Positions 11,301 through 18,809 of a stretch of DNA of 44,869 bases are shown one piece after another; position 1 is the stretch's first letter; each line of letters begins with the position of its first letter. The stretch is taken from positions 1 through 44,869 of the forward strand of contig CADCEQ010000015.1 in NCBI GenBank assembly GCA_902800435.1, written 5' to 3'. The notes below the pieces were generated by a model, which saw nothing but the letters and a program-made list of their open reading frames with translations, was not told the origin of the DNA and searched no databases. The stretch comes from an uncultured Prevotellaceae bacterium (lineage in GTDB: Bacteria > Bacteroidota > Bacteroidia > Bacteroidales > Bacteroidaceae). A program made the translations under genes and the position numbers.

Positions 11301-14183
11301 ATGATGAGACAATTGATTTGTACTTTGGTATTCTGGCTGACATACCTCACGACGGCTTTGGCAGCTGCCGATGCCGACTCGCTGCTGTTCAAACGGCAGG
11401 AGAATTTCGAACGTTTCTCGAACCTGTTCCCTACGGAGCGTGTTTACGTTCATTTCGATAATACTTCCTATTATAAAGGTGAGGATATCTGGTACAAGGC
11501 CTATGTGGTGCGTGACGACAATCTGAACCATACGGATTTGAGCCGCATCCTCTACGTCGAGCTGCTGAATCCCATCGGCTATCCTGTGGAGACACAGAAA
11601 CTAGTAATTCTGAACGGCCAGGCGCATGGTTCGTTCCACCTGACAGACACGCTGAACGCCGGTTTCTACGAGGTGAGAGCCTATACGGCATGGATGCTGA
11701 ACTTCACCACTGGCGACCCTCACGGCTGGCGGCGCATGCAAAGCAACGAGGCCAAGCGGCAGTGGGGTGAACGCGTGCAGCGCTACCTGCAGGGCAATGC
11801 CGGCATCTTCAGCCGCGTATTCCCTATCTATGAGAAGGTGGACAGCGGACAGTTCTCGAAGCGCCGTATGCCCCGACTGCCTAAAGCTACATCGACAATG
11901 GCTACGCCCGTCAAGGACCGCCTGCTGATAGACTTCTATCCCGAAGGCGGCAATCTGGTGCGCGACGTGCCGGGACGCGTGGCCTTCCAGGCTCATAATG
12001 CCGAAGGGCGCACATTGAACGTGGCCGGGGCCCTGATACGCCGGGGCGACAGCATCGGCTATTTCAAGACCGATTATGCCGGCCGGGGTGTCTTTTCTTT
12101 CACTCCCGACTCCTTGGATGCCGAAGAACTGACCAAGGGACTGGAACTGAGACTGACCTATTCGGGCAACACCTACCGCTTCGATCTGCCCAAGCCCAAG
12201 AAACGCGGCTACTCGCTGAATGTGTTCCCGGCTGGCGGTCAGCTGAAGACCATCATCGCCCGCAACAGTAAGACCGATGGCATGGTTTTGGGACTGAGCA
12301 TCACCTCGCGTGGGCACACCTATTATTATAATACGGTGGACTTGACCGACGATGAGCAGATGGTAGCCTTCATCGACAAACGTTCGCTGCAGACTGGGGT
12401 CAACGTGGTGACACTGTTTACCGAAAAGGGGCAGGTGCTGGCCCAGCGCCTGGTATTTGTGAACAATCACGACAGGGACGGATTCAGATTGCAACAGGCT
12501 CCGGTTTCCGCATCCGCCACCTGGCAGCCCTACCAGAAGGTCATACTCGACTACCAGCTGGTGGACACGGCGGGAAAGCCAGTACGGGCCGCCTATGACT
12601 TCTCCATCGCCGTGACCGACGGCGACAGCCGCGAACAGACCTATGACGACGGCAACGTGCTGAGCTACCTGCTTTTGTCATCCGAGGTAAAAGGCTTTAT
12701 CCCCCATCCTGAATACTATTTCGAGGCCGACGACGCTGAGCACCAGGGAGCCCTCGACCTGCTGATGATGGTGCAGGGCTGGACGCGCTACGACTACGAG
12801 CAGATGATGAGCGGTGAGCAAATGGAGCCGATGCTGGCCATTGAACGTGGCCTCACCTTTGCAGGGCGCCTGTGGGACGATGACGACTACTATCAAAAAG
12901 GTTTCTGGAAACTGCAGACTGACAAGCCCCACTGGGTCTACTCCGAACTATACATTAATAGCGACACGGCGAGCCACGTAATGACGGGCGAGGCCAAGGT
13001 CGACACCACGGGGCGCTTCCGTCTGAACATCCTGCCCTTCTATGGTAAGGGCCGCATAGCGATGATGCTCAATAAGCAGAGCATTGAAGAACTGGGGCTC
13101 TCAAAAGGGGGTGTCAACGCCCATAACTTCCGCTGGAACACCGTCCGCAGGCCCTTGTTCCTGTTAGGTAAGCGCATTGAGCCCCTCAACCAGTACTCGC
13201 CGCTGCCCAAGAACTACGACTACTACGAGACGGCGGCACTTGTCGACCCCATCGACCGCGACATGTTCCGCTACGGTTTCATGGCCGTGCCGAACGACAA
13301 CAAGGGCAGGCTGATCTACTACGATGCCGTCAGGCAGACCTATATGCTGCCAGAGGTGCTGAAGAAGACGCGACGTGCCTGGAGCGACTTCCGCGATGTG
13401 AGTCCCGTCTGCGTCATGGATGTCAAAGACTTGATGGCATGGCTGTCAAACATCTTCGGCGACATCAGGGACTTCAAGTACAGTGAACAGACGCCATACA
13501 GCGGAGGCAGCGTAGTTACCAGAATGAACAAGCACTTCGGAAATCTAGATCGTTCGGGAAACGAATATCACATCGACGAGAATGCACATTTTGAGCGCCT
13601 GGCCGAACTGCTCTACATCCTCGGGCTGGACGGCATGAACAGCACGTTCGTAAACGCCGGCCTGACGGGCGGACAGCCAGCCTACTCATTAGCGACGGGC
13701 GACCCAAGTCTGCTGCCCATAGGCGTGCGTTTCTTCCCTGTCAACGAGAACTTCAAGACGCTGCGGCTCTATGCCGACACCGACAACCGCCGCCTGACCC
13801 ATCAGCGGGGACGCTACCGCGAGACCGTCATCAGCTATGATCCCGAAAAAGATAAGAGTAACGACTCACCGCTGACGTCTATCTTCAACTTCATTACCGA
13901 CAGCCTCTACGACGACTCCCACCCGCTGCCCGACTTCCTCGGCTTCCGCATCAACTTCCAGGGACTGAACGAGCCTGCCGAGTTCTTCTGCCCCAACTAC
14001 GACTGGGAACCACAACCCAATGAGACCGATTACCGCCGCACGGTATACTGGAATCCGCAGGCGGCCACCGACCCCGAGGGCCGTGTTCACTTGGAGTTCT
14101 TCAACAACGGTTTCAGCGAGCGTTTAGCCGTTTCGGCTGAAGGCATCACTGCTAACGGACAACCTATCACCACACGCCCATGA
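11301..14183 (+). CDS. Exported MG2-like (macroglobulin-type) protein
   Basis: The 960-aa product has a signal peptide (MMRQLICTLVFWLTYLTTAL, cleavage near ALA-AADA). It belongs to a Bacteroidetes family of large exported proteins with alpha-2-macroglobulin MG2-like domains. The signature near residues 48-75 is RVYVHFDNTSYYKGEDIWYK, and the family element LDLLMMVQGWTRYDYE occurs near residue 490. Several beta-sandwich repeats are likely. No TonB plug or barrel is seen, so it is probably periplasmic or surface attached and not a transporter. The exact function of the family is not established. It follows the TPR-HTH regulator and overlaps the next gene by ATGA, suggesting an operon of at least two genes under that regulator. 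Confidence 0.75.
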   Translation: MMRQLICTLVFWLTYLTTALAAADADSLLFKRQENFERFSNLFPTERVYVHFDNTSYYKGEDIWYKAYVVRDDNLNHTDLSRILYVELLNPIGYPVETQKLVILNGQAHGSFHLTDTLNAGFYEVRAYTAWMLNFTTGDPHGWRRMQSNEAKRQWGERVQRYLQGNAGIFSRVFPIYEKVDSGQFSKRRMPRLPKATSTMATPVKDRLLIDFYPEGGNLVRDVPGRVAFQAHNAEGRTLNVAGALIRRGDSIGYFKTDYAGRGVFSFTPDSLDAEELTKGLELRLTYSGNTYRFDLPKPKKRGYSLNVFPAGGQLKTIIARNSKTDGMVLGLSITSRGHTYYYNTVDLTDDEQMVAFIDKRSLQTGVNVVTLFTEKGQVLAQRLVFVNNHDRDGFRLQQAPVSASATWQPYQKVILDYQLVDTAGKPVRAAYDFSIAVTDGDSREQTYDDGNVLSYLLLSSEVKGFIPHPEYYFEADDAEHQGALDLLMMVQGWTRYDYEQMMSGEQMEPMLAIERGLTFAGRLWDDDDYYQKGFWKLQTDKPHWVYSELYINSDTASHVMTGEAKVDTTGRFRLNILPFYGKGRIAMMLNKQSIEELGLSKGGVNAHNFRWNTVRRPLFLLGKRIEPLNQYSPLPKNYDYYETAALVDPIDRDMFRYGFMAVPNDNKGRLIYYDAVRQTYMLPEVLKKTRRAWSDFRDVSPVCVMDVKDLMAWLSNIFGDIRDFKYSEQTPYSGGSVVTRMNKHFGNLDRSGNEYHIDENAHFERLAELLYILGLDGMNSTFVNAGLTGGQPAYSLATGDPSLLPIGVRFFPVNENFKTLRLYADTDNRRLTHQRGRYRETVISYDPEKDKSNDSPLTSIFNFITDSLYDDSHPLPDFLGFRINFQGLNEPAEFFCPNYDWEPQPNETDYRRTVYWNPQAATDPEGRVHLEFFNNGFSERLAVSAEGITANGQPITTRP

Positions 14184-14611
14184 GACTGCTATTGATGACA
14201 CTCGCCATGTTGTGGGGCTTTGCCTGTCCCTTAGCGGCTCAACAGCCGGCCAAGAAGGGACGTGTCAGTATGCAGACGGCTCTGAACGACTCCACATTCT
14301 TCAACGTTCGGCTGAGTTTCGAGACTGGCGGAGAGGGCGTCCTGAAACTTGAGACTGCCTACGTCACTAAGCGCGGGAGCCTGAAGCGGACATCTGTAGA
14401 GGCGTCAGGACTTCACTTTGAGTTTGACAAGAAGTCGAGGGCATCATTCGAATTCTCTGTGATTTTCTCCTTCGACCGTCGCCGCTATCGGGCACAGGGC
14501 CGCTATGCTCAAGATGGGCCTGAAGGACCGGAGTGTACGCTACGCTGTATACCGATGCGGCTCAGTGACAGAACCTTGCGCGAAAGCGAATATCCAAACT
14601 CGCCGTTATGA
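14180..14611 (+). CDS. Small exported protein of unknown function
   Basis: The 143-aa product starts with a clear signal peptide (MRLLLMTLAMLWGFACPLAA, cut before QQPAKK). I do not recognise the mature part. It looks beta rich (VRLSFETGGEGVLKLETAYV and FEFSVIFSFDRRRYRAQGRY). Its ATG overlaps the stop of the MG2-like gene by four bases (ATGA), so the two are almost certainly translationally coupled and may act together in the periplasm or at the surface. Its own stop again overlaps an ATG (14608) that opens only seven codons, which may be the remnant of a third gene. Confidence 0.65.
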   Translation: MRLLLMTLAMLWGFACPLAAQQPAKKGRVSMQTALNDSTFFNVRLSFETGGEGVLKLETAYVTKRGSLKRTSVEASGLHFEFDKKSRASFEFSVIFSFDRRRYRAQGRYAQDGPEGPECTLRCIPMRLSDRTLRESEYPNSPL

Positions 14612-14631
14612 AACTTCTGCTGATGTCATAA
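14608..14631 (+). pseudogene. Possible remnant start of a third operon gene
   Basis: An ATG overlapping the previous stop (ATGA) starts MKLLLMS and then meets TAA. It resembles the preceding signal peptide MRLLLMT and the same ATGA coupling. The frame then breaks and the VapC module follows on the other strand. This may be the scar of a truncated third cistron, but seven codons can arise by chance. Confidence 0.25.
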
Positions 14632-14686
14632 TGCCGTTGCTATCTTTATCATCCCCCTCGCTGGGGGCGGGGAGAGGAATGGGCAT

Positions 14687-15106
14687 TCATTCTTCTGAAC
14701 GTTTCACCCAATTCTCGATTTTTACGCCAGGCATGGGGGAAAAGTCTTTCTGATTATCGGTGACTACGGTGAGGTCATAGTGACGAGCGGTGGCTCCGAT
14801 GAGCAAGTCGAACTGGCCGATGGGGTTGCCCTTGCGTTTCGTGGCAAAGCGGATGTCGCCGTAGTCGTCAAGCGCATCGGAGATGGGATAGATTTCGATG
14901 TTGTTCTTCAACCACATTGCTTCGCAATAATGCTTCTCGAAATTCTTGCTGTTATAGGCACCGTAAATCAGTTCGGCCACCGTAATCTCAGAAGCGCAGA
15001 GTTGTGTGCGTGGCAGCGCGTCTACATGGTCGGCCACGCCGTTACGGTTCTTGAAGTACTCTATCCAAGAGTTTGTGTCGAGCATGTACTTCTCCATAAG
15101 CCTCAA
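14687..15106 (-). CDS. PIN-domain ribonuclease, VapC-type toxin
   Basis: The protein (139 aa from a TTG at 15106, or 136 aa from the ATG at 15097) has the PIN fold signature of VapC toxins, metal-dependent RNases that usually cut tRNA or rRNA. The acidic quartet is visible: D10 in LDTNSWIEYF, E45 in SEITVAELIYG, D100 in GQFDLLIGATA and D117 in VVTDNQKDF. The TTG start overlaps the stop of the upstream gene (TTGA), while the ATG leaves a 5-bp gap; I favour the ATG because MEKYMLDTN is the usual VapC beginning. It is the second gene of a reverse-strand pair with a small charged protein, the standard antitoxin-toxin order, and reads against the MG2 operon. Confidence 0.85.
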   Translation of the reverse strand: MRLMEKYMLDTNSWIEYFKNRNGVADHVDALPRTQLCASEITVAELIYGAYNSKNFEKHYCEAMWLKNNIEIYPISDALDDYGDIRFATKRKGNPIGQFDLLIGATARHYDLTVVTDNQKDFSPMPGVKIENWVKRSEE

Positions 15107-15408
15107 TCGTCAAGCGTTATTTCACGAACCACGTCCTGCTCTCTGGCCTCGCGGATTGCGGCTTCCATAAGTTTGGCATCCTCTGGGTCATCGGCCCAGC
15201 AGCCGCGCAGACTGCGGAACTGCCGCTCTGCCTCTGCCTCTGCCTTCTGCTCCTGCTCGGCCTCGAAGTCGGCCAGCGCTGTCGGGTTCACGTACATCAT
15301 GCGAATCAGCCTTGCGGCTTCCAGCATCTTCTGCATAGCCTCCGTGTTGTTCCTCATCTTCCAAATCTCGCGGTCGAGGGCAGTGTTCAACTGTACTATT
15401 GTTGTCAT
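15103..15408 (-). CDS. Probable antitoxin partner of VapC
   Basis: The 101-aa protein is highly charged, with a long Glu/Ala/Gln helix (ADFEAEQEQKAEAEAERQF) and an acidic C-terminus (REQDVVREITLDD). It does not show an obvious AbrB, RHH or Phd/YefM DNA-binding motif, so I infer the antitoxin role from its position: it precedes the PIN toxin on the same strand with the stop and next start touching. The C-terminal acidic tail could block the toxin active site, as in known VapB proteins. A -7 box (TAACTTTG on the minus strand) lies about 30 bp upstream. Members with this sequence may be a Bacteroidetes-specific VapC partner. Confidence 0.6.
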   Translation of the reverse strand: MTTIVQLNTALDREIWKMRNNTEAMQKMLEAARLIRMMYVNPTALADFEAEQEQKAEAEAERQFRSLRGCWADDPEDAKLMEAAIREAREQDVVREITLDD

Positions 15409-15436
15409 AATCCTGCAACGTTTTGATTTCCGTCGG

Positions 15437-15444
15437 CAAAGTTA
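15437..15444 (-). promoter_or_regulatory. -7 box for antitoxin-toxin pair
   Basis: CAAAGTTA on the plus strand reads TAACTTTG on the minus strand, matching TAnnTTTG, 29 bp before the antitoxin ATG. No clean -33 TTTG is present at the standard distance. Confidence 0.55.
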
Positions 15445-15672
15445 CGAAAATAATCTGAAATAAAGCATAATAGCAAGAAATAAATTGTGAGGCAGTTACT
15501 GAGCTGCGTGTGGGGGACGATCTTTCCCATGAAAGCACGGCTGTCTTTGCACCTGTTCTCAGATTATTCCAAAGAGGGTACTTCCATGCGTGTTGAAAGG
15601 CACGGACAAAAGCGACGTTACGCGACGCCAAAGGTGTTCTTTAGCCGTGACTAAAGTTGAAACTGCGTCGAC

Positions 15673-15735
15673 GGACGATAAAACTGTGCCAATGGATAAT
15701 AAAACTGTGCCGGCGGATGACAAAACGGAGGCAAT
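15673..15735. repeat. 21-bp tandem repeat, three units
   Basis: Three 21-bp units lie head to tail at 15673, 15694 and 15715. All share GGA(C/T)(G/A)A(T/C)(A)AAAACxG. The unit length is a multiple of three, and translated forward it gives a DDKTVPM-like heptapeptide, but a coding role is not supported. A weaker copy may precede the first unit. Confidence 0.7.
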
Positions 15736-15774
15736 GTTTGGTAGTACTCCGCAGATTATTTTCCGCATGAATAA

Positions 15775-15806
15775 TTTGGTTGTTCCAAAATATGTTATTA
15801 CTTTTG
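15775..15806 (+). promoter_or_regulatory. Promoter of Bro-N fragment
   Basis: TTTG (15775-15778), a 20-bp spacer and TACTTTTG (15799-15806) make a full Bacteroidetes consensus promoter 36 bp before the Bro-N ATG. It may now drive the lipoprotein gene downstream. Confidence 0.75.
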
Positions 15807-15841
15807 CATAGTCAAACAAGAAAGCGACGCTTACCGAAGAC

Positions 15842-16189
15842 ATGAGCAAAAAGTCTATCCGTTTTTTCAATGACCGTGAAGTACGGGCCGTTTGGGACGA
15901 GGAGCACAATAAGTGGTGGTTCTCGGCCACAGACATTGTGCGGGCCATTAACGATGAGGAGGACTACACCAAGTGTCGCAACTACTGGAAATATCTGAAA
16001 GGTAAATTTCGTAAAGAGGGTATCGAACTGGTTAGTGCCACTAACCAGTTCAAATTCGAGGCTCCTGACGGCAAACAACGTAAGGCCGACGCCTGTAATC
16101 ATGGGGACAGACTCTTGATTTTTAGAGGAATCAAAAACCTGTCACCACGAGTCAGGCAATTCGGTAGAAGGATTCTATCTGTTCAATGA
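15842..16189 (+). pseudogene. Truncated Bro-N domain (antirepressor-like) gene
   Basis: The first 80 residues match the Bro-N domain of Bacteroidetes phage-antirepressor-like proteins (IRFFNDREVRAVWDEEHNKW, then FSATDIVRAI and RNYWKYLKGKF, ending FEAPDGKQRKADAC). Full-length relatives, as I recall them, are about 270-300 aa and continue with a conserved LFRIIQSIPSPKAEPFK-like segment. Here the similarity stops after KADAC and 31 unrelated residues lead to a stop at 16189, so the gene looks cut by a rearrangement. The promoter is intact. The stop overlaps an upstream ATG of the next lipoprotein gene. Bro-N genes are often carried by phages and mobile elements, and this region is AT richer than its flanks. 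Confidence 0.65.
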
Positions 16190-16212
16190 AAATATTATCT
16201 GCATTATTAGTT

Positions 16213-17400
16213 ATGAATAGACATTGTTTGTTAACTCTATTATTACTTTTCTGCATTTCTCTACTTGTACTTGCCTGCCAATCTACGCGTAAGGAAATTG
16301 AGGAGGGAAAATGTTCTGTAAGCGTACATGTCGATAATGTACCAGATACAACTTATGCCAAAGTGGCGTGGCTGCATCAGAATGATGATATCTTTGATAT
16401 AGAAGAGATAGATTCAATTCCCGTTATCAATGGCCAGTTCTCATTTGAATGTACTATTGGAAGACTGACAAGTGCATCAATCTGTATAAACCGTAACTAT
16501 ATGCGGATATATTTAGAGCCGGGAGAAATCGAGGTAACCTTGGACGGGGCCACCCCATACCTTGTTAGTCAGTCAGGAACTTCGGTGGATAAAGAATTGG
16601 AGGCGGTCAACAACTATCTTCTGGAGAACAGTAAACGCTCTTTTAATGATTGTTTCAATCAGTTCGCCGGTTATTGTTATCACACAGAGCGCTATGATTT
16701 AATTGAACATAGTAAAACAAAAAAACAGAGACAAACGTTATTGCTAAGTTTTTGCCGTTCCCACCTGGACTACAGAATTGTACCAGATTTGTTGCATCAG
16801 GTATTGTTATTATACGACTACACGGTCCTCAGCGCCCAACAGATTGAAAGAATACTTCATGATATACAAGATATTTATCAGGATATTCCATCAGATAACA
16901 AGAATTCTGATGATTATGAAATGGTAGGGTGGGAGATTCAGCAGATGATGCGTGCTGCTACAGCAAGTGAACATATTGGCGGGGAGGCTCCAGACTTTTT
17001 GTGTAGGAATACAGACGGCAAGCAATTTCGATTATACAAATATTTAGGAGAGAGTTTTGTCTTGTTGCATTTTGGGGGTCACGTGCGAGATGAATCCCAG
17101 AAATTGTCAGATTACTACAATATACCAAAGCTGAAGATGATTAGCATTACACATAATTGTATGTCTGATGACGAAAAAGCTTTTTCTCAATTTGTGCAAG
17201 ACAGATGGCCACTCTCCATAAGCGTATATGACTTCTCATATTATGGTATGCGGCTTTTGCCTCCTGCTACACTATACATATCATTCCCATTATATCCACA
17301 CTATTTTCTAATATCACCTGATCGCACCATTGTAGGGCGGTGGAAATGGGAAGACATGCCTAACGGGGAGGAAATAGAAAGAGTAATAAGTGAATCATAG
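16213..17400 (+). CDS. Lipoprotein with degenerate thioredoxin-like domain
   Basis: From the ATG at 16213 the product is 395 aa with a lipoprotein signal (MNRHCLLTLLLLFCISLLVL, AC; Cys22). An in-frame ATG at 16186 overlapping the Bro-N stop would add nine residues. The N-terminal 120 residues resemble DUF4369 beta domains. The C-terminal part (about residues 255-395) begins GGEAPDFLCRNTDGKQFRLY, the entry strand of TlpA/peroxiredoxin-like domains. Where a redox protein has WCxxC, this has HFGGHVRDESQ, with no CXXC, so it cannot be a normal thiol oxidoreductase. Codon use is AT rich compared with neighbours (many ATA, AAT, TTA), which suggests transfer together with the Bro-N fragment. Its function is unknown, perhaps binding or stress related in the periplasm. 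Confidence 0.65.
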   Translation: MNRHCLLTLLLLFCISLLVLACQSTRKEIEEGKCSVSVHVDNVPDTTYAKVAWLHQNDDIFDIEEIDSIPVINGQFSFECTIGRLTSASICINRNYMRIYLEPGEIEVTLDGATPYLVSQSGTSVDKELEAVNNYLLENSKRSFNDCFNQFAGYCYHTERYDLIEHSKTKKQRQTLLLSFCRSHLDYRIVPDLLHQVLLLYDYTVLSAQQIERILHDIQDIYQDIPSDNKNSDDYEMVGWEIQQMMRAATASEHIGGEAPDFLCRNTDGKQFRLYKYLGESFVLLHFGGHVRDESQKLSDYYNIPKLKMISITHNCMSDDEKAFSQFVQDRWPLSISVYDFSYYGMRLLPPATLYISFPLYPHYFLISPDRTIVGRWKWEDMPNGEEIERVISES

Positions 17401-17589
17401 GTCTCTCTGATTCAAATGTAATAATCGGCCAGTTAGCATGACTAACCTGGCGGGTTGATGGTGCTTACCCGCCGGTAAACGCGCCTTTATTGATTTCTCC
17501 CGCAATAAAATGTCGATAGAAGTCGTTATTAATAAATGATCAGAGTCCCCTCCGTGAGCTCGCGAAAGCTAATACAAAAACTTACCGCA
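17401..17589. other. AT-rich junction with hairpins
   Basis: A 7-bp stem (GGCGGGT at 17449-17455 with ACCCGCC at 17467-17473) and an imperfect inverted repeat around 17429-17450 lie between two genes. There is no U run, so a terminator role is uncertain. I see no good -7 box for the next gene. Confidence 0.4.
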
Positions 17590-18795
17590 ATGAAGCAACT
17601 GCTGATAGTCATTTTGTTGTTGTCGTCGTTGCCCTTGATGGCACAACTCGAGAGGTTCGAGGCCACCATAGTCGATGCAAAGACTCATGAGCCGCTGCCT
17701 TTTGCCAGTGTATATGCCAGTCAGAAGTCGTCGACCATATCCAATGCTGTGGGCGTCTTTTCCATCAAGTGCAGTCCGGCAGCCGTGCTCCGGATCAGCT
17801 ACGTGGGCTACAGGACAATTCATGTCAAGGCTTCCGAACTGGGCGGCAGGGTTGTCCTGGAACCATTGGCGAACCAGCTGAAGGAGGTGATAGTAACCCC
17901 CATCGACCTGAAGGACTTTATCCGCAAGACTACCAGCGAGACCCGGCGCCAGCTGCGTAAGAACGAGAAGCGCAAGTCAAGCTTCTTCTACCGCCAGACC
18001 ACCTTTGCCGACAGCACCTGCTTCGAGCTGATGGAAGCTTTCCTCCAGGCTAAGTCGGCCGTATTCCTGCGCGACCTGGTTCTGCTGAAAGGCCGCTTTG
18101 CCGGCATACAGCCCGACAGCCTGCACCGCTACTCCTTTTGGACCAACTTCTTCATCGTCTCAGAACTGCCCATGCTGACACGCTATGACTATCATGACAA
18201 CATTGGCGTAAAGCCCCTGGTGCGCAACTACCGTGACTACTACGATGTGGGCTACGACATCATGGGCGACGGCGACGACCGCATTTTGGCCATACAGTTC
18301 ACGCCAAAGCCCCGTCTCTGGCAAAGCGTCCTCGCGGTGACGCTCTACGTCAATGCCCGTACCCACCTCCTGCAGAGGATGGAGGGTGAGGTGCGCAACG
18401 TCAACGTGGTCCACAAAGAATATGTAGTGGAAGAGGTGGATACGGGGAAGGTCGTCAGACAGATAAAGACCAATCAGTCCTCAACGTTCCACCTCACAGT
18501 CAACATGACCGAAGAGCGTGGGTTCCTCGAAGTGCAGTCTGTCTACGTCGACCAGCAGTTCATGCGTTACGGCAAGAGCATCAATACCCGCTCCATTATG
18601 TTCAACGTTGACGGCATGGCCAGTGCTGAAGGAGGCCGGAAGATGTGGAACTACGGCGACCTGCACAATTATGTCAGGGAGCAAGGCTACGACCAGCAGT
18701 TCTGGCACGACAACGAAATGGTGCGCCGAACGCCAGTCGAACAGCAGGTCATGGAGATGTTCGAGAGTCAGAACCTTTTCGGGGTGTTTGAGTAA
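17590..18795 (+). CDS. Exported carboxypeptidase-regulatory-like domain protein
   Basis: Translation from the ATG at 17590 gives 401 aa with a typical signal peptide (MKQLLIVILLLSSLPLMAQ). A frame upstream start at 17536 would bury the signal and is unlikely. The next 85 residues form a CarboxypepD_reg-like (Ig-type) domain: FEATIVDAKTHEPLPFASVY, then VGVFSIKC and LRISYVGYRTI, ending LKEVIVTP. In TonB-dependent receptors this domain precedes a plug and barrel, but here a 300-residue region of unknown type follows, so this is not a transporter. Such stand-alone proteins are common in Bacteroidetes with undefined surface or periplasmic roles. It converges on fhs with only 14 bp between stops. 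No clear promoter is visible upstream. Confidence 0.7.
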   Translation: MKQLLIVILLLSSLPLMAQLERFEATIVDAKTHEPLPFASVYASQKSSTISNAVGVFSIKCSPAAVLRISYVGYRTIHVKASELGGRVVLEPLANQLKEVIVTPIDLKDFIRKTTSETRRQLRKNEKRKSSFFYRQTTFADSTCFELMEAFLQAKSAVFLRDLVLLKGRFAGIQPDSLHRYSFWTNFFIVSELPMLTRYDYHDNIGVKPLVRNYRDYYDVGYDIMGDGDDRILAIQFTPKPRLWQSVLAVTLYVNARTHLLQRMEGEVRNVNVVHKEYVVEEVDTGKVVRQIKTNQSSTFHLTVNMTEERGFLEVQSVYVDQQFMRYGKSINTRSIMFNVDGMASAEGGRKMWNYGDLHNYVREQGYDQQFWHDNEMVRRTPVEQQVMEMFESQNLFGVFE

Positions 18796-18809
18796 CCTGC
18801 CGCTTCGTC

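Larger units (their letters stand above)
15409..15841. other. Intergenic stretch with promoters and minisatellite
   Basis: These 433 bases carry no convincing gene. They hold the reverse promoter of the toxin pair at the left, a 21-bp tandem repeat in the middle (15673-15735) and a full forward promoter at 15775-15806. A 73-codon forward frame crosses the repeat, but it has no promoter or family resemblance and I do not call it a gene. Confidence 0.6.

Noticed and set aside
15590..15811. 73-codon gene with DDKTVPM heptapeptide repeats
   Set aside because: The frame runs over a promoter and a tandem repeat, lacks its own promoter and resembles no family.
16213..17400. Functional thioredoxin or peroxiredoxin
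   Set aside because: The active-site cysteine pair is absent.
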